The notes: a model not told the origin generated them from the sequence alone. A DNA stretch of 14,074 nucleotides from Pseudomonadota bacterium (GCA_023387555.1 JAEWHY010000015.1:1-14074), one strand, 5' to 3'; shown: positions 6,747 to 13,620, numbered from the stretch's first letter. Made by a program: numbers and translations.

Positions 6747-8543
6747 CTAACTCTGTTGCCGCTGAACAAACGCGCGCCAGCCGCCGAAATCCGAAATGTC
6801 GCGTGCGCCATCCACCGCCAGCGGCTCGACCAGGAAGCCCTGCACCAGCCGGCCATCGGCAAGCCGGATCGTGCCGATCGACAGCGGCGCGGGGACGCCG
6901 GCGACGAAGCGGCCGAAGCCTTCCGCGGTCAGCGCCCAGATCTCCAGCGCAATCGAGGCGCCCGTGCCGTCCGCGACCCGCAACATGCCGGGCTTCGGCG
7001 GCGTCGTACCGGCCAGCGCATAGAGTTTGTAGTCCGGCGCGGTCTGCGTTTCCTCGACGAAGCGTGCATTGAGCGCGCGCAATTCGCCGTTGAGCGGCAT
7101 CCCCGACAGATGCGCGCCGACCACGGCGATCAAATGTTCGCCCGGCTTTGCCACGGCGGCGAGCGGCGGCAGCACCGGCTGCTTCACGCCGAGCGAACCG
7201 AGCGGCAGTTCGGTCTGCGCGTGCAGCACGCGGCCGAGCCCGGCGAGCGCGGCATCGCGTCCGGCGCGGGCGAGGAAGGTCACCCCGTAGGGCGTGCCGT
7301 TGTCGGCGAAGGACACCGGCACCGCGAGCCCGCACAGATCGAGCAGGTTCACGAAATTCGTATAGGTGCCGAGATTGCTGTTGAGCGCGATCGGATCGGC
7401 TTCGAGCTGCGCCCGCGTATAGGCCGAAGGGACAGTCGGCACCATCAGCGCGTCGAAGCCCGAGAATATCCCGAGCGCAATGCGCTTCAGTGCCGCCAGC
7501 CGGTAGAAGGCGCGGAAGGTATCGGCCGCGGACATTCTCGCCCCGCCGAGGATGATCTCGCGCGTGACCGGATGCACCTTGTCCGGGTTGTTCTCGATGA
7601 AGGCGCCGACCGCGGCATAGCGCTCCGCGACCCACGGCCCCTCATAGAGCAGTCGCGCGGTCTCGAGTAGCGGCGACACGTCGATCTCGCGGACCTGCGC
7701 GCCCATGTTGCGCAACAGCGCGATCGCGGTCTCGAACGAGCGTTCGCTCTGCGTATCGCCGAAGAAGAGCCGCCCGCTGGCATCGGGGACCGCGATCGCC
7801 ATCGCCGGCGGCGCCGCGCCCGGCGCGCCGACCGGCATCGCCCGCGAAAACGGATCGCCCGCATCCGGCGCCGCCATCGCCTGCAGCACGGTGAAGGCGT
7901 CGTCCACGGTCAGGGCGAAGATCGACACGCAGTCGAGCGAACGGCAGGCCGGCAGCACGCCGGTGGTCGAGATCAGGCCGAGGCTCGGCTTGAGGCCGAC
8001 GATGTTGTTGAGCCCCGCCGGCACCCGGCCGGAACCGGCGGTGTCGGTGCCGAGCGCGATCGGCACGAGGCCCGCCGCGACCGCAACGGCCGATCCGGAA
8101 CTCGACCCGCCGGGAATGAGGTCGTCGCGGAACGGATTGCGCGGGACGCCGTAGGGCGAACGCACGCCGACGAGGCCGGTCGCGAACTGATCGAGATTGG
8201 TCTTGCCGATCACGATGGCGCCGGCGAGGCGCAGCCGCGCTACCGCGGTGGCGTCGGCGTCTGCCGTGTAGGCAAAGGCCGGGCAGGCGGCGGTGGTGGG
8301 CAGACCGGCGACGTCGATATTGTCCTTCACCGCGACCGGCACGCCGTAGAGCGGCTTGCCGGCGGGACCCGCGGCCATCAACGCGCGCGCTTCCGCCAGC
8401 GCGTCGGCTTCGTCGCGCAAGGTGATGAACACCGCCGTATCGCCATGGGCGCGGATGCGCTCGTAGGTGCGGCGCACGGTGTCTTCGGGCGTTGCGGCGC
8501 CGGAGCGATGCGCCGCGACGATGTCGCTGACGGTCTCGCTCAT
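6747..8543 (-). CDS. atzF: Allophanate hydrolase (AtzF type)
   Basis: Hydrolyses allophanate (urea-1-carboxylate) to ammonia and carbon dioxide, the last step of cyanuric acid, biuret and ATP-dependent urea breakdown. Of 598 residues, the first ~440 are an amidase-signature domain with Lys73 (GVPVAVKDN), cis-Ser147 in GGSSSGS, and nucleophile Ser171 in TDTAGSGRVP; the 24-residue spacing of the two serines is standard. The last ~125 residues form the separate C-terminal domain of AtzF and DUR1,2-type allophanate hydrolases (VVGAHLSGMPLN, then YALAG and GFLVEPLA). Total length matches AtzF (about 600). There is no fused urea carboxylase domain. I chose ATG 8543 over GTG 8552; neither has a strong ribosome site. 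A promoter-like sequence lies about 70 bp upstream. It is on the opposite strand from the AtzEG/AtzH genes but would act directly on their product. Confidence 0.94.
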   Translation of the reverse strand: MSETVSDIVAAHRSGAATPEDTVRRTYERIRAHGDTAVFITLRDEADALAEARALMAAGPAGKPLYGVPVAVKDNIDVAGLPTTAACPAFAYTADADATAVARLRLAGAIVIGKTNLDQFATGLVGVRSPYGVPRNPFRDDLIPGGSSSGSAVAVAAGLVPIALGTDTAGSGRVPAGLNNIVGLKPSLGLISTTGVLPACRSLDCVSIFALTVDDAFTVLQAMAAPDAGDPFSRAMPVGAPGAAPPAMAIAVPDASGRLFFGDTQSERSFETAIALLRNMGAQVREIDVSPLLETARLLYEGPWVAERYAAVGAFIENNPDKVHPVTREIILGGARMSAADTFRAFYRLAALKRIALGIFSGFDALMVPTVPSAYTRAQLEADPIALNSNLGTYTNFVNLLDLCGLAVPVSFADNGTPYGVTFLARAGRDAALAGLGRVLHAQTELPLGSLGVKQPVLPPLAAVAKPGEHLIAVVGAHLSGMPLNGELRALNARFVEETQTAPDYKLYALAGTTPPKPGMLRVADGTGASIALEIWALTAEGFGRFVAGVPAPLSIGTIRLADGRLVQGFLVEPLAVDGARDISDFGGWRAFVQRQQS

Positions 8544-8617
8544 CGGGAGCACGGGCAGGGAAGGCCGGAACGGATCATTGCGGAGGGCCCGGGCGCGAAG
8601 GCTGCGTTGCAGACAGA

Positions 8618-8646
8618 CCTATAGCGAGCGGTCGACCCATCGTAAA
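8618..8646 (-). promoter_or_regulatory. Possible sigma-70-type promoter for the allophanate hydrolase gene
   Basis: On the minus strand, TTTACG (8646-8641) and TATAGG (8623-8618) are separated by 17 bases, in the 166-bp gap after the dehydrogenase gene. Each element departs from consensus at two positions. Transcription would start near 8611, leaving a leader of about 70 bases. The gap is long relative to the others in this block, which supports a separate promoter, but read-through is also possible. No test beyond visual matching was done. Confidence 0.35.
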
Positions 8647-8709
8647 TCCTTCGCAGGGCTGCAAAAACAGGCAGCCGGAGAATCGGTGGTGGTCTTCGCC
8701 GAGATCCTT

Positions 8710-9633
8710 CTAGCGATCCGTCGCGCGATCCCTGGCGCGCGCTGCCTTGAGATGCTGCGTCACCTGCGCGCGCAGCTCCTTCTGCTGCTCCGGCGTCCAC
8801 ATCCGGAAGCCTTCGCCGGACTTGAAGCCGAGCTTGCCCTCGGCCACCAGCTTTTCCAGATAGGGCGAGGGCCCGGGCCGGCTCTCGATTTCCGGCAGCA
8901 CGGTCTTGTGAATCGCGAGCGTCAGGTCGGTGCCGACGAGGTCGGCATTCTCCAAGGGTCCCAGCACCGCGAGCCGTCGCCCGAACGCCGCCTTGATCAC
9001 GGTGTCGACCGTCTCCGCATCGCAGATGCCGTGCTCGACCAGGGCCACCGCCTCGCGCCACAAGGCGTGCTGCAAGCGGTTGCCGACGAAGCCCGCCACA
9101 TCCTTCTTCACATGCACCGGCGTCTTGCCGATCGCCTTGTGGAGCGTCATCACCGTGTCGATCACCTGCGGCGCGGTCCATTGCGTGCCGATGACCTCGA
9201 CCAGCGGCACGAGATACGGCGGGTTCCACCAATGCGTCCCGAGCGCGCGCGCGCGGTGCGTCAGCCCCTCCATGATCCTCGTGATCGGGATCACCGAGGT
9301 GTTGCTCGCAAGGATCGCATCCGGCCGCGCATGCCGCTCGATGTCGGCGAACAGCGCCTGTTTGAGCGGCAGATCCTCCAGCACCGCCTCGACGACGTAA
9401 TCGGCGTCGCGCACGGTCGCGGCGAGATCGGCGTTCGGCGTCACGCGATTCACCGCGTCCGGATCGTCGCCGAGATCGGCGAGGTTCGCAGCGATCCGCG
9501 CCTTCACCGTATCGAGATTGGCCGCGAATGAATCCGTGATGGTCACGTCATGGCCGGCCAGCGCAAAGACCTGCGCGATGCCGTGGCCCATCAGGCCGGC
9601 GCCGATGACTGCGATCTTGGCTTTGCCCGCCAT
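8710..9633 (-). CDS. 3-hydroxyacyl-CoA dehydrogenase family NAD-dependent oxidoreductase
   Basis: A 307-residue cytoplasmic dehydrogenase that oxidises a 3-hydroxy group with NAD. The N-terminal Rossmann domain has GxGxxG at Gly11, Gly13 and Gly16 (VIGAGLMGHG), with Asp34 placed to bind the NAD ribose. Active-site residues by family spacing are Ser113 (SNTS), His134 (GTHWWNPP), Glu146 (PLVEV) and Asn185 (GNRL). The length fits the single-function short form (3-hydroxybutyryl-CoA, L-gulonate or L-carnitine dehydrogenase relatives), not a fatty-acid multifunctional protein. The substrate may be a CoA ester or a free 3-hydroxy acid; sequence alone does not decide. It starts one base after the SDR stop, so the two oxidoreductases are made together. 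ATG 9633 is the only start consistent with a Rossmann fold beginning at residue 6. Confidence 0.9.
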   Translation of the reverse strand: MAGKAKIAVIGAGLMGHGIAQVFALAGHDVTITDSFAANLDTVKARIAANLADLGDDPDAVNRVTPNADLAATVRDADYVVEAVLEDLPLKQALFADIERHARPDAILASNTSVIPITRIMEGLTHRARALGTHWWNPPYLVPLVEVIGTQWTAPQVIDTVMTLHKAIGKTPVHVKKDVAGFVGNRLQHALWREAVALVEHGICDAETVDTVIKAAFGRRLAVLGPLENADLVGTDLTLAIHKTVLPEIESRPGPSPYLEKLVAEGKLGFKSGEGFRMWTPEQQKELRAQVTQHLKAARARDRATDR

Positions 9634-9634
9634 G

Positions 9635-10438
9635 TCAGCCCGCCGTGTAGCCGCCGTCGGCGTAGAGGATATGGCCGGTGTAAAAGTCCGACGCCGCCGA
9701 CGCGAGGAACAGGAGCGGCCCCGCGAGGTCCGACGGCTCGCCGAGCCTGCCCTTCGGCACGCGGGCGAGGAACGCCGAACGCACGCCCTTGGCCTTGTCG
9801 GTGTCCTCGTACATCCACGCCGTGAGCGCGGAGCGGAACACGGTTGGCGCGATGGCATTCACGGTGATGCCGGTGTCGCCCCATTCGCAGCCCAGTGCCT
9901 TGGTGATGCCGTCGACTGCGGACTTCGATGCGCAATAGGCGCTGTAGCCTGCGGGATGGCCGAGCAGGCCACGGGCCGACGACATCAGCACAATCTTTCC
10001 ACCGCCGCCCTGCTTGAGCATCTGCTTGCCGGCGGCGCGCGCCATCAGCCAGCTCTGCGTCACGTTGGCATCCATCACGTCGAGGAAGCGCTCCGGCGCC
10101 ATGTCGACGATCTTCGACACATCGTTCTTGCCGGAGCCGACCACCAGGATGTCGAGCCGGCCGAATTTATCGACCGCGGCCTGCACCAGCTTGTCGCAAT
10201 TTTCTTCCGAGTTCGGCCGTATCGCGACGCTCTCAACCTTCGCGCCCAGCGCCTCGCATTCGGCGGCCGTCTTCTTCAGTTCGTCGGCGTTGCCGGCCGC
10301 GATCACCACATTGGCGCCGGCGCCGGCCAGCACTTTCGCCGCCAGTGCGCCGAATGCGCCGGAGGCCCCGGTCACGATCGCGGTCTTGCCGCGGATATCG
10401 AACAGGGAGAGGGGATTTTTCAGGAAGGCTTCGGACAT
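9635..10438 (-). CDS. Short-chain dehydrogenase/reductase (SDR)
   Basis: A 267-residue classical SDR using NAD(P). The cofactor motif TGASGAFG is at residues 23-30, with alanine in place of the usual second glycine. Catalytic residues are Asn125, Ser154 (LMSSARG), Tyr168 and Lys172 (YCASK). The usual NNAG strand motif is replaced by VGSGKND (100-106). The C-terminus YTGHILYADGGYTAG is typical of the family. The true substrate cannot be named; in this operon it probably oxidises or reduces an intermediate also handled by the 3-hydroxyacyl-CoA-type dehydrogenase encoded 1 bp downstream. An element of 99 bp separates it from the cupin gene upstream, ending 18 bp before the ATG. No strong ribosome site is visible: GGGAGC lies about 5 bases ahead of ATG 10438. 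Confidence 0.92.
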   Translation of the reverse strand: MSEAFLKNPLSLFDIRGKTAIVTGASGAFGALAAKVLAGAGANVVIAAGNADELKKTAAECEALGAKVESVAIRPNSEENCDKLVQAAVDKFGRLDILVVGSGKNDVSKIVDMAPERFLDVMDANVTQSWLMARAAGKQMLKQGGGGKIVLMSSARGLLGHPAGYSAYCASKSAVDGITKALGCEWGDTGITVNAIAPTVFRSALTAWMYEDTDKAKGVRSAFLARVPKGRLGEPSDLAGPLLFLASAASDFYTGHILYADGGYTAG

Positions 10439-10455
10439 GATGCTTGCTCCCGCTG

Positions 10456-10554
10456 GTCATTCCGGGGCGCGCCGAGGGCGCGAACCCGGAATCCATACGC
10501 CCGGTCTGTGGTTATGGATTCCGGGCTCGCCGCTGCGCGGCGCCCCGGAATGAC
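10456..10554. repeat. Palindromic intergenic element, copy 2 (four-stem)
   Basis: A 99-bp near-perfect palindrome filling the gap between the cupin and SDR genes. The outer stem is GTCATTCCGGGGCGC (10456-10470) with its perfect complement at 10540-10554. The central stem is CCCGGAATCCATA (10485-10497) with TATGGATTCCGGG (10513-10525), 13 of 13 paired. The right side hairpin is CGCCGC-TGC-GCGGCG. It shares its ends and central stem with the element at 5374-5483 while the side hairpins differ in length and sequence. It begins 2 bp before the cupin stop codon, so insertion took place right at the gene end. Confidence 0.87.
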
Positions 10555-10556
10555 GA

Positions 10557-10898
10557 CTATTTCCGCGGCGGCAGCATCGCCACCACGATGGTGCAGACCT
10601 CGTTCGAGCGGTTGATGATCTCGCGGCTCTCGTTCGGGCCGATGTAGCAGGAGTCATTGGCCTTCAGCACATGCTCCTGGCCGTCGACGATCACCGTCAG
10701 TTCGCCCGACACCACGAAATACACCTTCTCCGGAGGCGAGGCGTCCGGACCCGCGCCGCCGCCCGGCAGGAAGTGCGAGAGCCCGACGATCATCTCCTTG
10801 GAGCCGCCGGCTTCCGCCCCGAACAGGCGGAGCGACGTGTAGCCGCGGTGGTTCGGCGCCTCGTAGGGCTTGGCCTCGGAAAATCTGCGGACGATCAT
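10557..10898 (-). CDS. Small cupin-domain protein lacking the usual metal histidines
   Basis: A 113-residue single-domain cupin. The first cupin motif is visible at about residues 46-67 (GGGAGPDASPPEKVYFVVSG), with the conserved glutamate Glu57 and the final glycine Gly65. The second is at about 82-96 (DSCYIGPNESREIINRSN). The two histidines that usually bind metal in motif 1 are replaced by Asp52 and Ser54, and motif 2 has arginine where histidine is common. The protein may therefore be a binding or accessory cupin, or use a different metal set. Its ATG (10898) overlaps the cyclase stop by 4 bp (ATGA), which fixes the start and implies coupled translation. It may act on, or sense, an intermediate of the cyclase or dehydrogenases. 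Function unknown. Confidence 0.87.
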   Translation of the reverse strand: MIVRRFSEAKPYEAPNHRGYTSLRLFGAEAGGSKEMIVGLSHFLPGGGAGPDASPPEKVYFVVSGELTVIVDGQEHVLKANDSCYIGPNESREIINRSNEVCTIVVAMLPPRK

Positions 10899-11737
10899 GC
10901 GAAGCTCTCCCCGCGCTCGATGCGATAGTCGCCCTTCGGATCGATCATGGCGACGAGGCGAATGATGCAGCCGTCGCCGCGGTCCCAGTTCCACGGGAAG
11001 AATGCGAAGGTGCAGCGCTTGCCGGTGACCTTGTCGAGGTCGCCGCCGACATTCTCGATGCCGAGGATGCCGTTGGAAAACAGCTTGCGGTGCACCGGCT
11101 CCCATTCCGGGAAATCGTCCTTCCAGTCGCGCCCGCCCGACCATTCCTTGTATTCCTCGGCGAGATGCGGATGCAGCGGACCGTTGCGCTGCGGGCCGAT
11201 CGCGGTGGCGAGCGGATGGTCGTTCGCCTGGGTATCGTGGCCGACGACCTTCACCTGTTTCTCGACGAACCAGTCCGCGGCCGACGGCACGAAGCCCGGC
11301 GCGCGGCAGAAGTAATCCTCGGAATCCTCGTATTGATGATGCCAGCCGGTGTTGACGATCACGACGTCGCGCGGTCGCACCACCTTGCCGGCGGCCTTTT
11401 CCATGTCGTCATAGGTGATCTGCTCCCACTTCTTCTTCGGGATCGAGACCACGATGCCCGAGCCGAAGAAGTGCGGCAGCGGCGCCTCGTCGATGAACGG
11501 CGTGCCCTGCACCACATGGGCCGGCGCGTCGATATGCGTGGTGTTGTGCATCGAGGTGGTGATGCGCTGCGACAACACGCCGGACTTCGCCATGTAGTGG
11601 ATGCGCTCGATCTTGACGTCCTCGAAATACGGCCAGTTCGGCGACTGGTATCCGAACCGATGCGACAGGTTGTAGAACTCCAGCCCCATCGCGTTGTGCA
11701 GATTTTCTTCGAATTCGATGCCGCGAATTTTCGCCAT
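10895..11737 (-). CDS. Cyclase-family metal-dependent hydrolase (kynurenine formamidase / isatin hydrolase superfamily)
   Basis: A 280-residue member of the cyclase family, whose known members open cyclic amides or cleave formamides using Mn or Zn. The signature HxxxHxDxxxH is present as His64, His68, Asp70 and His74 (HNTTHIDAPAH), all metal or catalytic positions. Thr66 replaces the more usual glycine of HxGTH. Further conserved parts are VIVNTGWHHQY, VVGHDTQANDHPL and GIENVGGDLD. At 280 residues it is longer than bacterial kynurenine formamidase (about 210) and closer to isatin-hydrolase-like enzymes. ATG 11737 has a strong site, AAAGGGAGGAA, about 5 bases upstream. It lies 14 bp after the IclR stop and overlaps the cupin gene. 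In this setting it is the best candidate for hydrolytic ring opening, which is an inference. Confidence 0.9.
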   Translation of the reverse strand: MAKIRGIEFEENLHNAMGLEFYNLSHRFGYQSPNWPYFEDVKIERIHYMAKSGVLSQRITTSMHNTTHIDAPAHVVQGTPFIDEAPLPHFFGSGIVVSIPKKKWEQITYDDMEKAAGKVVRPRDVVIVNTGWHHQYEDSEDYFCRAPGFVPSAADWFVEKQVKVVGHDTQANDHPLATAIGPQRNGPLHPHLAEEYKEWSGGRDWKDDFPEWEPVHRKLFSNGILGIENVGGDLDKVTGKRCTFAFFPWNWDRGDGCIIRLVAMIDPKGDYRIERGESFA

Positions 11738-11751
11738 CGTGTTCCTCCCTT

Positions 11752-12606
11752 TCAGACAGTGGTGCTGGACAGGTGACCTTCCAGCGTGCGTTTGGTGGCG
11801 AGCAGCCGCTCGCAGATGTTGGCGCGTTCCTTCTGGAATCGCTGCGCGGGGACCGGGACCGAAATCGCGACGTAATTGCCGAGCATGTCGCGCATCGCGA
11901 CGCCTGCGGCGCAGATGCCGAGCGTGTGCTCCTCGCTATCGAGCGCATAGCCGTTGCGGCGCGCGGCGCGGATCTCGTCGAGCAGTTGCGGCAGCCGGGT
12001 GATGGTGTGCGGCGTGCGCGCCTTGCAGGTCTTGCCGAGCAGCGCCTCGATGGCCTCGTCGTCGAGGGTGGCGAGATAGGCCTTGCCGTTGGCCGTGCAA
12101 TAGAGCGGGAAGCTCTCGCCGACCGCCGAAACGGTACGCAGGCGCTGCGAGCCGGTCACCTGATCGACGAACACCAGATGATCTCCCTTGATCGAGGCGA
12201 GGTCGACGGTCTCGTGCAGTTCTTTCGACAGTTCGACCAGGAACGGCCGCGCCAGCGCAACGAAGTCGGTGCGCACCGAGCCGGCGAGACGCAGGATGGT
12301 CGGACCGAGCCGCACCCGTCCGGCGGGCGAGGCGGCGACCACCAGCTTTTCGGTTTCCAGCGCGGCCACGATCCGCTGCACGGTCGAGCGCGCCAGCCCG
12401 ACGCGCAGCGCGATTTCGCCGAGGCTCAGTCCGGTGGTGGTGTCCTCCAGTGCGCGCATGATCGACGCCGCCCGCGCGATCACCTGGACCTGACTCTTCT
12501 CCTGGCTTTTTTCCTGGCTCTTTTCCTGGCCCGGCTCCCGATGCGTGTCCCGGTTCGTGTCGGGCTCCGGCGGGCTGCCGGAATGGTTCATGGCGACATT
12601 CATCAT
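11752..12606 (-). CDS. IclR-family transcriptional regulator
   Basis: A 284-residue regulator. After a polar N-terminal tail of about 40 residues come the winged helix-turn-helix (about 40-105, with LSLGEIALRVGLARSTVQRI) and the C-terminal effector-binding domain (about 120-275, with CTANGKAYLA and EEHTLGICAAGVAM). IclR proteins control catabolic operons for aromatic acids and other small carboxylates, as repressors or activators. It is encoded second in the operon, overlapping the amidohydrolase stop (ATGA at 12606-12603), so it probably governs its own operon through the inverted repeat at 13621-13649. A second ATG at 12603 is equally well placed behind GGAG. The tail holds a triplicated EKSQ unit (28-39), absent from ordinary IclR proteins and likely variable in number. 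Confidence 0.93.
   Translation of the reverse strand: MMNVAMNHSGSPPEPDTNRDTHREPGQEKSQEKSQEKSQVQVIARAASIMRALEDTTTGLSLGEIALRVGLARSTVQRIVAALETEKLVVAASPAGRVRLGPTILRLAGSVRTDFVALARPFLVELSKELHETVDLASIKGDHLVFVDQVTGSQRLRTVSAVGESFPLYCTANGKAYLATLDDEAIEALLGKTCKARTPHTITRLPQLLDEIRAARRNGYALDSEEHTLGICAAGVAMRDMLGNYVAISVPVPAQRFQKERANICERLLATKRTLEGHLSSTTV
12490..12525. repeat. 12-bp tandem repeat, three units, in the IclR coding region
   Basis: Three in-frame 12-bp units encode EKSQ-EKSQ-EKSQ (IclR residues 28-39). On the plus strand the units share the core CTGGCTCTTTTC with one or two substitutions each. It lies between the disordered-looking N-terminal tail and the DNA-binding domain. Because the unit is a multiple of three, slippage would change linker length without a frameshift. 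Confidence 0.8.
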
Positions 12607-13559
12607 GACGCTCCGATGCGCAGCAGGCGGGCGGCGTTGTTGTAGGAGATATCGGCAAGCACGCCGGGATCGAGCGGCAACTCATCCATGAAGGCGCCGG
12701 CTTCCACCGGATCCTCGAACGGGTAGTCGGCCGAATACATCACGTTCTCGCGGCCGAGCGCCTTGAGCGCGCAGTCGATCGGCTCGAACGAAAACATGCC
12801 GGATGTCGTGACGACGATGTTTTCGCGGATGTAGTCCGAGGGCCGCTTGTTGAGCTTCACGCCGTAGAGCTTGGCGCGGCTGTCGAAGCGCCAGAGCTGA
12901 TAGGGCAGGGTCTCGCCGAGATGGCCGAGCGCGAGCTTCGCGCCGGGGAAGCGGTCGAACAGGCCGGAGAACACGATGCGCAGCGCGTGCGTGCCGGTTT
13001 CCACCGTCCATTCCCAGGTGGCGCGCTTGAGCCCGCGATAGCCGTCAAGCGCGGGCATCGCTGTAATCGGATCGGCCGGATGCAGATAGAGCGGCACGCC
13101 CAGCGCTTCGGCGCGCTCCCACAGCGGATATGTATCCGGATGATCGAGATAAAGGCCATTGGTGTGGCCGTTGATCATGGCGCCGGAAAACTTCAGGTCG
13201 CGCACGCAGCGTTCGAGTTCGTCGGCCGCGCTCTTGGCATCCTGCACCGCAAGATGCGCAAAGCCGAGATAGCGGTCCGGCGCCTTCTGCATCTGCGTTG
13301 CGAGAAAGTCGTTGGCCTCGCGCGCCTTGCGGGTCGCCGTGGCGACGTCGCGCTCGATCTGTACGCCGGGGCCGGCCAGCGAGAGCACGGCGAGACCGAT
13401 GCCCGAGGTGTCCATCGCCGACAGCCGCTGTTCGCCGAAGTCGTTCAGCCGCGCCAGCACCTGCGCATAGCGCGCGGGCTCAACGTCCTCGACGGTCTTC
13501 AGCCAATAGTCTTCGAAGCCGGGGGCGAGGAAGTGTTCCTCGAGAGCAATTCGTTTCAT
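12603..13559 (-). CDS. Amidohydrolase-2 family metal-dependent hydrolase/decarboxylase (gamma-resorcylate decarboxylase-like)
   Basis: A 318-residue TIM-barrel enzyme. It carries the non-oxidative decarboxylase layout: Glu7-x-His9 near the N-terminus (ALEEHF), His160 (YLHPAD), His213 and Glu216 (LGHLGE) and Asp278 (YSADYPFE). These match the metal and catalytic residues of gamma-resorcylate and 2,3-dihydroxybenzoate decarboxylases, which remove CO2 from hydroxylated aromatic acids; some relatives are hydrolases instead. The length is close to the family's ~325. I chose ATG 13559 because MKRIALEEHF matches where family proteins begin; GTG 13625 adds 22 unfamiliar residues and lies only about 12 bases after the predicted transcription start. 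The purine-rich sequence AAGGGAGGAAGGG is 30 bases from the ATG, unusually far. First gene of the minus-strand operon; its stop overlaps the IclR start. Confidence 0.88.
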   Translation of the reverse strand: MKRIALEEHFLAPGFEDYWLKTVEDVEPARYAQVLARLNDFGEQRLSAMDTSGIGLAVLSLAGPGVQIERDVATATRKAREANDFLATQMQKAPDRYLGFAHLAVQDAKSAADELERCVRDLKFSGAMINGHTNGLYLDHPDTYPLWERAEALGVPLYLHPADPITAMPALDGYRGLKRATWEWTVETGTHALRIVFSGLFDRFPGAKLALGHLGETLPYQLWRFDSRAKLYGVKLNKRPSDYIRENIVVTTSGMFSFEPIDCALKALGRENVMYSADYPFEDPVEAGAFMDELPLDPGVLADISYNNAARLLRIGAS

Positions 13560-13589
13560 GCGACGCGCGGGGAGGCCAACGCGGGCCGT

Positions 13590-13602
13590 CCCTTCCTCCC
13601 TT
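13590..13602 (-). promoter_or_regulatory. Strong Shine-Dalgarno-like sequence displaced from the start codon
   Basis: AAGGGAGGAAGGG on the minus strand (13602-13590) is an excellent ribosome binding sequence but lies 30 bases before the amidohydrolase ATG. Between them a TTG at 13579 opens a 7-codon frame whose TGA overlaps that ATG (ATGA). GGGAGG of the site (13600-13595) can also pair with CCTCCC (13575-13570). Either feature could make translation of the operon conditional. Confidence 0.4.
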
Positions 13603-13620
13603 ATGTGTCCCGCATTGCAG

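Noticed and set aside
8657..8676. Hairpin GGCTGC/GCAGCC as terminator after the dehydrogenase gene
   Set aside because: The stem is only 6 bp with an 8-base loop, and no T-run follows on the minus strand.
8467..9531. Plus-strand open frame of 354 codons over the atzF start and the dehydrogenase gene
   Set aside because: It spans parts of two real minus-strand genes and their intergenic gap, and its composition is that of an antisense frame.
11773..12645. Plus-strand open frame of 290 codons opposite the IclR gene
   Set aside because: The minus-strand product has clear IclR helix-turn-helix and effector domains; this frame has none.
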